A stretch of 64,000 bases of DNA from Bacteroidota bacterium (GTDB lineage Bacteria; Bacteroidota; Bacteroidia; CAILMK01). Below the pieces are notes generated by a model. The model was not told the DNA's origin. It did no database searches and saw nothing but the letters and a program-made list of their open reading frames with translations. The translations under genes and the position numbers were made by a program. Shown here in pieces: positions 10,450 to 19,547 of this stretch (the first letter of the stretch is position 1; each line of letters starts with the position of its first letter). Location: the NCBI GenBank assembly GCA_013288555.1, contig JABDBQ010000005.1, positions 41,799-105,798 on the forward strand, in the 5' to 3' direction.

Positions 10450-11775
10450 ATGGAAGTTTGGGTTAAAGCAGGTGAGTTTTTGCTTGCCATTTCAATACTG
10501 GTAATTGTACACGAATTTGGTCATTATATAGCTTCAAGGCTATTTGGAATAAGAGTTGAAAAGTTTTTTCTCTTTTTTGATGCTGGTGGATATAAGCTGT
10601 TTTCAAAAAAAATAGGAGAAACAACTTACGGCATAGGCTGGCTTCCCCTGGGTGGTTATGTAAAAATAAGCGGTATGATTGATGAGAGCATGGATAAGGA
10701 TTATGCTAAATCAGCACCGCAGGATTATGAATTCCGCTCCAAGCCCGCGTGGCAGAGGCTAATCGTGATGTTAGCTGGTATATTTATGAATGTGATCCTG
10801 GGGATTTTGATTTTTACATTTCATACATTCCATTATGGAGAAGAATATTTGCCGGTAAGCGACCTGAATAATGGAATTATTGCACATAGTCTGGCTAAAG
10901 AAGTAGGATTTAAAACCGGAGATGTTATCCTGAAAATGAATGGTGATAAGCTTAAGAAAGCAAGCGATATTATAAGCCCGAGTTTACTTCTTGATGATAA
11001 TGTCAATTATGAAATTCGGAGAGATGGTCAGGAACAAACCATTCACCTGCCAAAAGATTTTGCACGTAAAATAATTGATAGTCCTGATTCATTTCTTGAG
11101 CTAAGACAGAAATTTGCAGTGGAAACGGTTGATGGATTCCCGACAAATAATGCCAAAGAAGCAGGACTTAAGGCTAGTGATTCCATTGTAGCTGTAAACG
11201 GAATGGCTACGCCATTTTTTGGGGATATCACCCGTGTTTTTAGTCAGAATAAAAATAAAGAGGTTGAGATATCTGTAAAACGGAACGGTCAATCTACCCC
11301 AATAGCAATACATGGCAAAATAGACGCCGAAGGGCATTTTGGATTTGCTGCGAAATTTAATTTTGCATCAGAAACTTATGACTTGCCGAATTCATTCAGA
11401 ATAGGATCTAAAAGAGCCTGGCATGCTGTAGCTGACAATGTAAAAGGTCTATGGAGGATGATAACAGGTGCATTGCCTGCCAAGTCATTGCATAGTTTGA
11501 TAGGTATTGCAAATGCTTTCCCATCTACATGGAACTGGAGTGGTTTCTGGATGTTGACAGGGTTGCTTTCTATGGTTCTTGCTTTTATGAATCTGCTTCC
11601 GATACCTGCACTTGATGGCGGACATGTTATATTCCTTCTTGTAGAAATGGTTCGTCGTAAACCGGCGAGCATAAGGGTTTTGGAAATATCTCAAATAGTC
11701 GGCATGTCTATTTTATTTCTACTTATGGCCTTTGCCTTGTACAACGACGTAAGTCAGTATATATTCAGACGTTAA
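10450..11775 (+). CDS. rseP: RIP metalloprotease RseP (site-2 protease) with two PDZ regions
   Basis: HEFGHYIASRLFG (HExxH), internal PDZ-like repeats, NLLPIPALDGGHV. Confidence 0.95.
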   Translation: MEVWVKAGEFLLAISILVIVHEFGHYIASRLFGIRVEKFFLFFDAGGYKLFSKKIGETTYGIGWLPLGGYVKISGMIDESMDKDYAKSAPQDYEFRSKPAWQRLIVMLAGIFMNVILGILIFTFHTFHYGEEYLPVSDLNNGIIAHSLAKEVGFKTGDVILKMNGDKLKKASDIISPSLLLDDNVNYEIRRDGQEQTIHLPKDFARKIIDSPDSFLELRQKFAVETVDGFPTNNAKEAGLKASDSIVAVNGMATPFFGDITRVFSQNKNKEVEISVKRNGQSTPIAIHGKIDAEGHFGFAAKFNFASETYDLPNSFRIGSKRAWHAVADNVKGLWRMITGALPAKSLHSLIGIANAFPSTWNWSGFWMLTGLLSMVLAFMNLLPIPALDGGHVIFLLVEMVRRKPASIRVLEISQIVGMSILFLLMAFALYNDVSQYIFRR

Positions 11776-11807
11776 TTCGGTTATTCGATTCGAAGAGAGG
11801 GAAGTGA

Positions 11808-12620
11808 ATGATTAAATTATTTCAGGTATTCGCGGTTTGGATCACAATTTTTTTACCAGCGCACCTTTTTGGGCAGGAAAAAGATACCATTGTGACTTCA
11901 AAAAACCTTGGGAAAGTTATCATTATGGTGGTTCCTTTTTCTCCCCAGATGATAGACGCAAATGGCGATCAGTTTATTTGTGCCAAAAGCGACATTAATG
12001 CCGGGCAGTTCAGCGATATGGTTCGGACCAGTTTTACTTTGGCCTTAATGGAAAACCTTAATGAGTATTATGACGTAGTTGAGCCTAAGGATAATCTGGC
12101 GGATCAAAACAGTGATATATCTGTTCTATACCAGATATTCAGATATAAAACATTGCATAGAAAGCTGAAATCTTATGTAAAAGGTTATCCCAATTTTAGT
12201 CTTTGGCAAAAAATTGGCCCTGCATATCTGAGGTGGGGGAGTGATTGTGTTAATGATCAGAAACAAAAACCTGAGCGAAACAATCATAAGTTTGATAAAG
12301 CTGAGATAATCAAAGGGAAAGATTCAATTTATTCTTCTATCATGAATTTTCATGATGCATCATACACACTTATTATAACTGATTTTGAAATGACAACGAG
12401 GTTTAAAACCTGCCTTGATCTTCAAAGCAATGTCTTTCAAAGAGATTTTTATGTTCATTATTCATTGCTAAATTATGATGGAAAATATTTGAGCGGTGGT
12501 GTAGTGGGGACTACATATCAGTCATCAACAAATGATATTAAAAAGATTATCGATCATAATTTTAGTTTACTGAGTGGATTAATTGTTGCTAATATCCGCA
12601 ACAAAATTCCTTCTCAATAA
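11808..12620 (+). CDS. Secreted/periplasmic hypothetical protein
   Basis: Long ORF with hydrophobic signal-like N-terminus (FAVWITIFLPAHLFGQ). No family recognised. Confidence 0.55.
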   Translation: MIKLFQVFAVWITIFLPAHLFGQEKDTIVTSKNLGKVIIMVVPFSPQMIDANGDQFICAKSDINAGQFSDMVRTSFTLALMENLNEYYDVVEPKDNLADQNSDISVLYQIFRYKTLHRKLKSYVKGYPNFSLWQKIGPAYLRWGSDCVNDQKQKPERNNHKFDKAEIIKGKDSIYSSIMNFHDASYTLIITDFEMTTRFKTCLDLQSNVFQRDFYVHYSLLNYDGKYLSGGVVGTTYQSSTNDIKKIIDHNFSLLSGLIVANIRNKIPSQ

Positions 12621-12632
12621 AAAGAGAATCCC

Positions 12633-12640
12633 TATATTTG
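12633..12640 (+). promoter_or_regulatory. Bacteroidota -7 box TATATTTG upstream of tRNA-Leu
   Basis: TATATTTG matches TAnnTTTG, 17 bp before the tRNA 5' end. No clear -33 TTTG. Confidence 0.45.
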
Positions 12641-12657
12641 CCGCTCGTTTTTGTGAA

Positions 12658-12741
12658 GCCCGGATGGCGGAATTGGTAGACGCGCTGGTCTCAAACACCT
12701 GTGGATTCATCTCCGTGTCGGTTCGACTCCGACTCCGGGTA
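12658..12741 (+). tRNA. tRNA-Leu(CAA)
   Basis: GCCCGGA/TCCGGGT acceptor stem; GCG..CGC D stem; anticodon loop CTCAAAC (CAA); long variable arm; GTCGG-TTCGACT-CCGAC T arm. Confidence 0.93.
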
Positions 12742-12773
12742 CAAGTAAGACCTCAGAAATGATGAGTCTACAA

Positions 12774-12815
12774 ATATAAAAAGCCCGCTGGAAATTTCCA
12801 GCGGGCTTTTTATAT
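12774..12815. terminator. Bidirectional Rho-independent terminator (perfect palindrome)
   Basis: ATATAAAAAGCCCGCTGGAAATTTCCAGCGGGCTTTTTATAT is its own reverse complement over 42 bp; lies between + tRNA-Leu and a - strand CDS. Confidence 0.88.
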
Positions 12816-12835
12816 GAAAAAAATAAATATTTTTC

Positions 12836-13609
12836 TTACTGTGCCCCGAACTTCATAGTAATACCAACTTTGATTCCAACGCTGCTGAATGGAGAATAGA
12901 CTGTACTATAACTGGCGACCTGGTTTGTTGGCGACATATTTGTTACTTTGGTTGAATATGTAATGGTTTTGTCTTTGGGATCACCATCATAAGCCTGCGT
13001 ATTTTCTACCTGAGCGGGTTCCCATTGTAATGACCTGTCGAATATTTCCAGGTTCAATGCAAGGTTATCATTTAAAGGGTATTCAACTCCAAAGGCACCA
13101 TAAACCCCTACTGCTATATTTCCGCTGGCAGTAAGAATATAAGTCCCGGTAGGGGCGAAAGGCCCTGCAGCAGTTTCTGATATTGTAGCAGTGGGAGCTC
13201 CAATTACAATACCAAACCGACCATAAGGGTTTATTCCTGAATTATGAGCAGAAAGTACCAGAAATGGAGTTATTGAAAATAAATCACCTTTCATTTTCTC
13301 AGTAATTTGGTCAGCACCATCGTTTTCTGTAAATTTAGTTTCTGTTCCCGCCACAGCATTAAGGTCAAGACCTGCACCCAGGTGATCTCCAAAAAAATAT
13401 GTCCCTGAAAGAGCTACATTAAAGCCCATTCCCATACTATAAGGGACATCTGTATAGGTTGATCCTGAAACATCTGCACGGGAGCCGGGGCCGGATGTGA
13501 AACCATATCCTAGATCCAGCCTTGCTTCAATTAGTCCGCTTTGTGCAGAACAGATTTTTGTTGTAAAAATTGCAGTAAGAGCAATAAGGAGCATGAATTT
13601 CGTTTTCAT
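12836..13609 (-). CDS. Outer membrane beta-barrel protein
   Basis: Signal peptide (LLIALTAIFTTKICSAQ), alternating beta-strand pattern, C-terminal GIKVGITMKFGAQ. Confidence 0.65.
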   Translation of the reverse strand: MKTKFMLLIALTAIFTTKICSAQSGLIEARLDLGYGFTSGPGSRADVSGSTYTDVPYSMGMGFNVALSGTYFFGDHLGAGLDLNAVAGTETKFTENDGADQITEKMKGDLFSITPFLVLSAHNSGINPYGRFGIVIGAPTATISETAAGPFAPTGTYILTASGNIAVGVYGAFGVEYPLNDNLALNLEIFDRSLQWEPAQVENTQAYDGDPKDKTITYSTKVTNMSPTNQVASYSTVYSPFSSVGIKVGITMKFGAQ

Positions 13610-13861
13610 AAATATAAGTTTTAGATTTTAAAAACACACACAATTATTGATGATTCAATGAATTATTGAATTTAATAACCATTTCAAAAACAAATTGTTT
13701 AGTCTTAATAATTAGAAAACTTATATTTTTTGATTTTGCTAAATTCGGGCATGAGGTAAAGCACTTAATATCGGTTTTAAAGATATGAACTTCATAAATT
13801 GAAAGAAAGCGCTTTTTATGAGTCTAATGACTAATTTCGCACTTCAAAAAAACAGTTCTTA

Positions 13862-14506
13862 ATGATGAAAAAAACAGTTTTTCTGGCTATTTTAGCATAT
13901 TTCTTTTTTAAAATCGATGTTAACGCTCAGGAATCGCCACAAATTGGCATTTTTGGAGGCTATACCTTCCCCGGTGGCGTTTTTACAGATTTGCACGATT
14001 TTTCATATAAACCGGTAAATAATGCCGGGATATTTGCGGAGTTTGACAGGCTAGATCATTTATATATGAATACTGGAATTATCTATAGCCAGGAAGAGTC
14101 GGGCCCCATAACTTTATCACCGGAAGTAAAGATACCGAAGGACTTTACTTCAAATATGACTTTTGATTATCTTCAGATATATGGGAAATTAAAATATAGT
14201 TATAGACTTGTAGATCATGTAAATGTATATTATAATGTCGGGCTGTATGGAGGCTACCTACTGTATGGGAGCTATACTGAGAATAACGACAAAATAAATG
14301 CATCTTCAGACATGCATCATGGAAATGGCGGACTGCTTGGAGGCGTTGGCATCACATTAAATATATCTAAATTAAAAGTGAACCTTGGAGCAGATGCCAA
14401 CTATGGTTTCTTTTATACTGTGAAAGATCTTCCGTATCGCGGAACTATTTATGCTGCAGGGGTCAGGACCTCGCTTGGTATTTCGTATCCGATTGACTTA
14501 GAGTAA
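13862..14506 (+). CDS. Outer membrane beta-barrel (PorT-like) protein
   Basis: Signal peptide, repeated amphipathic strands (GGYTFPGGVF, VYYNVGLYGGYLLYG). Start may be the ATG at 13862 or 13865. Confidence 0.55.
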   Translation: MMKKTVFLAILAYFFFKIDVNAQESPQIGIFGGYTFPGGVFTDLHDFSYKPVNNAGIFAEFDRLDHLYMNTGIIYSQEESGPITLSPEVKIPKDFTSNMTFDYLQIYGKLKYSYRLVDHVNVYYNVGLYGGYLLYGSYTENNDKINASSDMHHGNGGLLGGVGITLNISKLKVNLGADANYGFFYTVKDLPYRGTIYAAGVRTSLGISYPIDLE

Positions 14507-14559
14507 CTACAAATCTACAACCGATTAAATTTATTAGCTTTGTATAAAATTTTGGGGTT

Positions 14560-15225
14560 ATGAACAGATTTATTGGATTTTGTGCAGTTGTGGGATTGTT
14601 ATGTGCTTCTTTAACTTTAAAAGCGCAAGTCAATCTTTCGAATGGGCTTATTGCCTGGTATCCATTCAGTGGTAATGCAGGGGATTCCAGCGGAAATGGT
14701 CATGATGGAATCGTTACTGATGCGACACTGGTAAACGACCGCTTTGGTAAAACCAATAGTGCCTATTTTTGCGATGGTAATAGTAAAGCGATTACAGTTC
14801 TGGCATTTGGAGATTATAATGCCCAGGGTGTTACAGTTTCTATGTGGATCAAAACAAGTAAAAAAGGTGCAGCTCTCCAATTGGTATCAGGAGCAATAGG
14901 AACTCTATATTTAAACGTTCATAAAATTGGTACTTTCGTAGCTGATTTTGATGGTAACATGAGCAATCTTTCAAGTGCAAATGCCTCTGATTCAGTGGTT
15001 ACCAATGGTGTTTGGGTCAATGTTATAGCAACCAATGATGGCACAACGACACGCCTTTATGTTAACGGCGCTTTGCAAAAATCATATTCGGAATCGTTAT
15101 CAACAGGTGGTAGTGATCTGATTATTGGTAATAAAGGCTATATCGGAAGTATCGATGATATAAGAATTTACAACAGGGCTATAACAGCTTCAGAAGTATC
15201 AGCTATTTATAGCTTGACGTATTGA
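14560..15225 (+). CDS. Secreted LamG/concanavalin A-like lectin domain protein
   Basis: Signal peptide; NGLIAWYPFSGNAGDSSGNGHDG, VTVSMWIKTSKKG and IGSIDDIRIYNRAITASEVSAIY are LamG hallmarks. Confidence 0.82.
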   Translation: MNRFIGFCAVVGLLCASLTLKAQVNLSNGLIAWYPFSGNAGDSSGNGHDGIVTDATLVNDRFGKTNSAYFCDGNSKAITVLAFGDYNAQGVTVSMWIKTSKKGAALQLVSGAIGTLYLNVHKIGTFVADFDGNMSNLSSANASDSVVTNGVWVNVIATNDGTTTRLYVNGALQKSYSESLSTGGSDLIIGNKGYIGSIDDIRIYNRAITASEVSAIYSLTY

Positions 15226-15247
15226 TTGCTCCTTACGCCTTGTTAAG

Positions 15248-16126
15248 TTAAATGATTCTATTTTCTCCAAGCCAATTACTGATAAATTCCGCAATTTCAT
15301 CCCACCCTTTATCCATTATCAGATTATGTCTCCGACCTGTGAAAACTTTATAATCAGTTTTTGAAGGAGCTTTTCGGTATTTACTCCAGTTTGTTTGATT
15401 CAACGAAGCAGGAATTATTTTATCTTTTTCACCGGCGATAAAAAGCAGGGGTTGCTGTTTTTTACTGTAATTAATCTTTGCTATTTTCTTCAAAGAATCG
15501 CGTGGAACTAATTTCCCCTGTGGAACAATATCATTGAAAGCATTAAGTAATTCCTGACCAGAAAGGTGATCAGCAAACGCAAAACAGAACTGGTCCTCTG
15601 TCCATAAACATGGTTTGTATTTGCTCATAAAAGGGTTAAGAACCGGCCAATTTGCTTTTAAAAAAGAAAATTCCAGAGATAAAACACCTTGCGGCGGTGC
15701 ACTGTCGATAACCACTGCACATGATCCCAAACCTTTTTGTAAAAGTAATTGTACAACCAAAGCACCCATACTGTGGCCGATAAGAATGGGAGGCTGTGGT
15801 AATTCAATAATAAACTTCTCAAAACTGGTAATAACATCTTTTAAGTGAACATTTCCTTCTCCTTTATAGTCAGGATGCCTTTTTAATAGGTTTTCAGGAG
15901 AATCATTCTTATAAGGCCATGCAGGTGCAAAACATTCGTATCCTTTTCCTTCAAAATACGGCAACCAGTTTTTCCAACATTTGTTGGTTACAAACATACC
16001 ATGAACAAATACAATTTGTGGTCTTATTGCGGTCATTTCGGTTGTTTTTATTTTATAACCGAAATTAGGTTGAAATTTTTTGGTGCGAACAAAATAATTT
16101 ATATTCATCTTCGTCTTATATTCCAA
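15248..16126 (-). CDS. Alpha/beta hydrolase
   Basis: VFVHGMF oxyanion region, LIGHSMGALVVQ nucleophile elbow, GRRHNLIMDKGWDEIAEFI catalytic His. True start possibly the internal Met preceding TAIRPQIVFVHG. Confidence 0.82.
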   Translation of the reverse strand: MEYKTKMNINYFVRTKKFQPNFGYKIKTTEMTAIRPQIVFVHGMFVTNKCWKNWLPYFEGKGYECFAPAWPYKNDSPENLLKRHPDYKGEGNVHLKDVITSFEKFIIELPQPPILIGHSMGALVVQLLLQKGLGSCAVVIDSAPPQGVLSLEFSFLKANWPVLNPFMSKYKPCLWTEDQFCFAFADHLSGQELLNAFNDIVPQGKLVPRDSLKKIAKINYSKKQQPLLFIAGEKDKIIPASLNQTNWSKYRKAPSKTDYKVFTGRRHNLIMDKGWDEIAEFISNWLGENRII

Positions 16127-16185
16127 AGTCTTACCAGATATTTTTGACCAATTAAATTTTATAAAATATTGATATTTAATATAAT

Positions 16186-17001
16186 ATGACAGGAAATACT
16201 GAAAGCATTATCACAGTAGAAAATCTTGTCAGGAAGTTCAAAGACTTTACTGCTGTAAATAATATCTCTTTCGAGATAAAAAAAGGGGAGATATTTGCTT
16301 TTTTGGGTCCTAACGGAGCTGGTAAAAGCACTACCATTAAGATGTTGACTACTTTATTGTCCCCAACCTCAGGTAAAATTACCCTGGATGGTTTTGATCC
16401 GGTTCAGCAAAAAAATGAAGCCAGAAAGTCTTTTGGGATTGTTTTCCAGGATCCAAGTCTAGACAGCGATCTTACAGCAAAAGAAAACATGACGTTACAT
16501 GCGGTAATGTACCATATCCCCGTAAAAATCAGAAAACAGAGAATTGAAAATCTATTGAGGTTTGTTGAATTATGGGATAGAAAAGATAGTGAAGTAAAAA
16601 CGTTTTCAGGAGGAATGAAGCGCCGCCTCGAAATTGCAAGAGGACTGTTGCACCATCCTAAAATCCTTTTTCTTGATGAGCCTACACTTGGTCTTGATCC
16701 CCAAACCAGGAATCATCTATGGAATTACCTGAAAGAAGTGAATAGATCAGAAGGAATGACTGTTTTTTTTACAACCCATTATATGGAAGAAGCGGAAAGA
16801 ATAGCTGACAGGATCGCAATCATCGATAAAGGAAAAATTATAGCCAGCGGAACGGCTGATGATCTGAAAACTCAAACGGAAACAGAATCACTTGAAGACG
16901 CCTTTCTTTCTTTAACAGGTCATGAAATCAGGGAGGAAGAGGCAAATGGATTAGACAGAATGCGTGCAATGGCTAAAAGATTTGAAGGAGGAAGACGATG
17001 A
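16186..17001 (+). CDS. ABC transporter ATP-binding protein (DrrA-type)
   Basis: GPNGAGKSTTIKML Walker A, FSGGMKRRLEIARGL signature, ILFLDEPTLGLDPQ Walker B. Confidence 0.93.
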   Translation: MTGNTESIITVENLVRKFKDFTAVNNISFEIKKGEIFAFLGPNGAGKSTTIKMLTTLLSPTSGKITLDGFDPVQQKNEARKSFGIVFQDPSLDSDLTAKENMTLHAVMYHIPVKIRKQRIENLLRFVELWDRKDSEVKTFSGGMKRRLEIARGLLHHPKILFLDEPTLGLDPQTRNHLWNYLKEVNRSEGMTVFFTTHYMEEAERIADRIAIIDKGKIIASGTADDLKTQTETESLEDAFLSLTGHEIREEEANGLDRMRAMAKRFEGGRR

Positions 17002-17744
17002 GTACAATATATATACTTTGGCTTAGGCAGATCAAAAAATATTTCCGCTCGAGATCCAGGATCATAGGTTCCCTTGGTCAGCCAGTGTTATTTCTGGTTG
17101 CCTTTGGCTTTGGGTTCGGTTCCATGTACCAAAAAGCCGGCGGCGGCAATTATATTCAATTCCTGGCACCTGGAATTATACTTATGAGCGTTTTGTTTAC
17201 AGCTATATTTTCTGGAATTGAATTGATATGGGATCGTCAGTTTGGTTTTCTAAAAGAAACAATGGTTGCACCTGTTCCAAGAATCCATATTATGCTAGGA
17301 AGAACACTTGGTGGCGCCACTGTTGCAACTATTCAAGGTGTTATCGTTTTTATTTTGACACTATTTGTCGGATTCAGGCCAGAACATTTATACATGCTTC
17401 CTTTAGCTCTACTTCTATTATTTCTGGTTGGGTTATTATTCACAAGTCTTGGAACCGCAATTGCCTCAATGATGGAAGATATGCAAGGTTTTCAGTTGAT
17501 TATGAACTTTTTGGTAATGCCTATATTCTTCTTGTCGGGCGCCTTATTCCCAATGAAGGGCCTTCCTAAGGCTATGGAATATGTTGTCAAAATGGATCCG
17601 CTTACGTATGGTGTAGATGGTGTGCGTGCAACTTTGATTTCTGTAAGTAATTTTTCGCTGCCTTTTGATTTTCTGATACTTGGAATTATTACGGTAGCGC
17701 TTCTGGCTTTCGGGAGCTACATGTTTGAAAAAATTCAGGCTTGA
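16998..17744 (+). CDS. ABC-2 type transporter permease (DrrB-type)
   Basis: 4-nt overlap with the ATPase gene; six hydrophobic segments; NFLVMPIFFLSGALFPM. Confidence 0.9.
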   Translation: MSTIYILWLRQIKKYFRSRSRIIGSLGQPVLFLVAFGFGFGSMYQKAGGGNYIQFLAPGIILMSVLFTAIFSGIELIWDRQFGFLKETMVAPVPRIHIMLGRTLGGATVATIQGVIVFILTLFVGFRPEHLYMLPLALLLLFLVGLLFTSLGTAIASMMEDMQGFQLIMNFLVMPIFFLSGALFPMKGLPKAMEYVVKMDPLTYGVDGVRATLISVSNFSLPFDFLILGIITVALLAFGSYMFEKIQA

Positions 17745-17772
17745 TTCTGGTGACCATTAATCTAACTCCCTT

Positions 17773-18378
17773 TTAAGAGTTATTCATATCTTGTTTCGCT
17801 ACGATATTTTTGAGTTCAATAAGACGATTGTTTTTTTCGGGAAGTCTAAGGCTTAATGCCGTTTTGGTGAAATAGTGATGGCTTTCAAAAAAACGAACCT
17901 GGAGCCGATCCCATTCTTTTTCGTCTTTAACAAAACCATAATGAAGGAATTCCCGAAACAAGGTATTCGAAATAGGATAAAAGTCTTTTCTTCCCAGATA
18001 ATCAAGGTCCGCATCACATAATATTTCTTCTAATGGTGTTTTTGGGCTTTGCGGAATTTTTGTGGCCATTATCATCCCGCAAATAATTTCAATATCGACC
18101 GGGCTATACCCATAGTGTCCAAGGCAGCCTCTCGCTATTTCGCACCCTACGTCTTCATGATTTCTGTATTGGACCGTAAAACCGATATCATGAAATAATG
18201 CCGCCGTTTTTAGCAGATGGGTATCGCGAACAGATATCTGTTCTGCTTTTGCAAGCATAATAGCAGCAGTGAGAACATCCTGAGTGTGGTGTATGCCATG
18301 ATACGTCAGATCAGGTAAAAGGTCTGCTGTTAGTTTAGCGAAAACAAATGCCTTCGCTTTCTCATAATCCATATGCAA
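17773..18378 (-). CDS. HD-domain metal-dependent phosphohydrolase
   Basis: GIHHTQDVL, AALFHDIGF, and C-terminal CDADLDYLGR are HD-family motifs. Confidence 0.85.
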   Translation of the reverse strand: MHMDYEKAKAFVFAKLTADLLPDLTYHGIHHTQDVLTAAIMLAKAEQISVRDTHLLKTAALFHDIGFTVQYRNHEDVGCEIARGCLGHYGYSPVDIEIICGMIMATKIPQSPKTPLEEILCDADLDYLGRKDFYPISNTLFREFLHYGFVKDEKEWDRLQVRFFESHHYFTKTALSLRLPEKNNRLIELKNIVAKQDMNNS

Positions 18379-18423
18379 AATTATTTTTTCTTTGTTAAAT
18401 TGCAGAAACAGCTCCGCTACAGG

Positions 18424-19542
18424 CTATTTTATTTCAGACTCAACATAATACATATCGATCTCGCCTTTATTCTTGGCTTCTATTTTGCCTCTGTAAGTGC
18501 AAATAAATTTATTTTTAATAAATTCATAAGTAGAAGAAGAGATATTTATTTTATTGACCTCGCAACTGCTTTCCATCCTTGCAGCAGTATTTACGGTGTC
18601 TCCCCATATATCATAGGCGAATTTTTTAGCTCCAACCACTCCGGCTACTACCGGTCCGGAATGAATCCCAATTCTGATTGAGAAGCCAATACCTCCGGTT
18701 TTTTCTTTTTCTTTTCGGTAATTCTCCATGTAGTGCTGCATTTCCAATGCGGCTTTTATTACTTTTTCTGGATGTGCGGTATCTGCTGTTGGCAATCCTC
18801 CTACACATAGATAAGCATCTCCTACTGTTTTAATTTTTTCGATATCGTTTTTTTCAATAATTTCATCAAAAGCCCTGAAGCAGCGATCAAGCTCATCTAC
18901 AAGCAGTTCAGGAGTTAGGGTTTCGCCAATTTTGGTAAAATTATGAATATCGGCAAACATGACTGTAGCATTTTCATATTTTCTCGGGGCTGATTTCCCG
19001 AATTTCTTTAGTTCCTCAGCTATTTCAGACGGAAGAATATTCAGCAGCAGATCTTCAATTTCTACCTTTTGTTTGTTAATGGTTTCAGTGCGATCAGCTA
19101 CTTTTTCTTCAAGGGTCTCATTTGCAGTTTGCAGTTCTTCAATAAGTATTCTATTCTTGTGTCTCAGGTTGAAGGTTTCATAAGCCTTGTCCAGTGTAAT
19201 TTTGAGCTCGTCCTTATTCCACGGTTTCGTTATATACCGATATACTTTGCCTGTATTAATAGCTTCAATAACAGCTTCAATATCACTAAAACCTGTAAGA
19301 ATCATTCGAATTGTTTCCGGTTCATCGGGAAGGCTTTGCAAAAATTGAATACCTGTCATTGAAGGCATTCGCTGGTCTGTGATGATTATGGGTATGGAGT
19401 TATTTTTTAAAATTTCCATTCCTTCATCAGCAGAAAGCGCTGTGAAAATTTTATAATCTCTCCTGAATGCCGCTTTAAAAACCACAAGATTATCCTCTTC
19501 ATCATCAATATAAAGGATTGTAGGTTTTTCTTCTTCTTCCAT
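18424..19542 (-). CDS. Response regulator receiver domain fused to class III adenylate/guanylate cyclase
   Basis: ILYIDDEEDNL...IIITDQRMPSMTG receiver; VMFADIHNFTKIGE, KIKTVGDAYLCVGG and FAYDIWGDTVNTAARMESS cyclase motifs. Confidence 0.93.
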   Translation of the reverse strand: MEEEEKPTILYIDDEEDNLVVFKAAFRRDYKIFTALSADEGMEILKNNSIPIIITDQRMPSMTGIQFLQSLPDEPETIRMILTGFSDIEAVIEAINTGKVYRYITKPWNKDELKITLDKAYETFNLRHKNRILIEELQTANETLEEKVADRTETINKQKVEIEDLLLNILPSEIAEELKKFGKSAPRKYENATVMFADIHNFTKIGETLTPELLVDELDRCFRAFDEIIEKNDIEKIKTVGDAYLCVGGLPTADTAHPEKVIKAALEMQHYMENYRKEKEKTGGIGFSIRIGIHSGPVVAGVVGAKKFAYDIWGDTVNTAARMESSCEVNKINISSSTYEFIKNKFICTYRGKIEAKNKGEIDMYYVESEIK

Positions 19543-19547
19543 GATAA

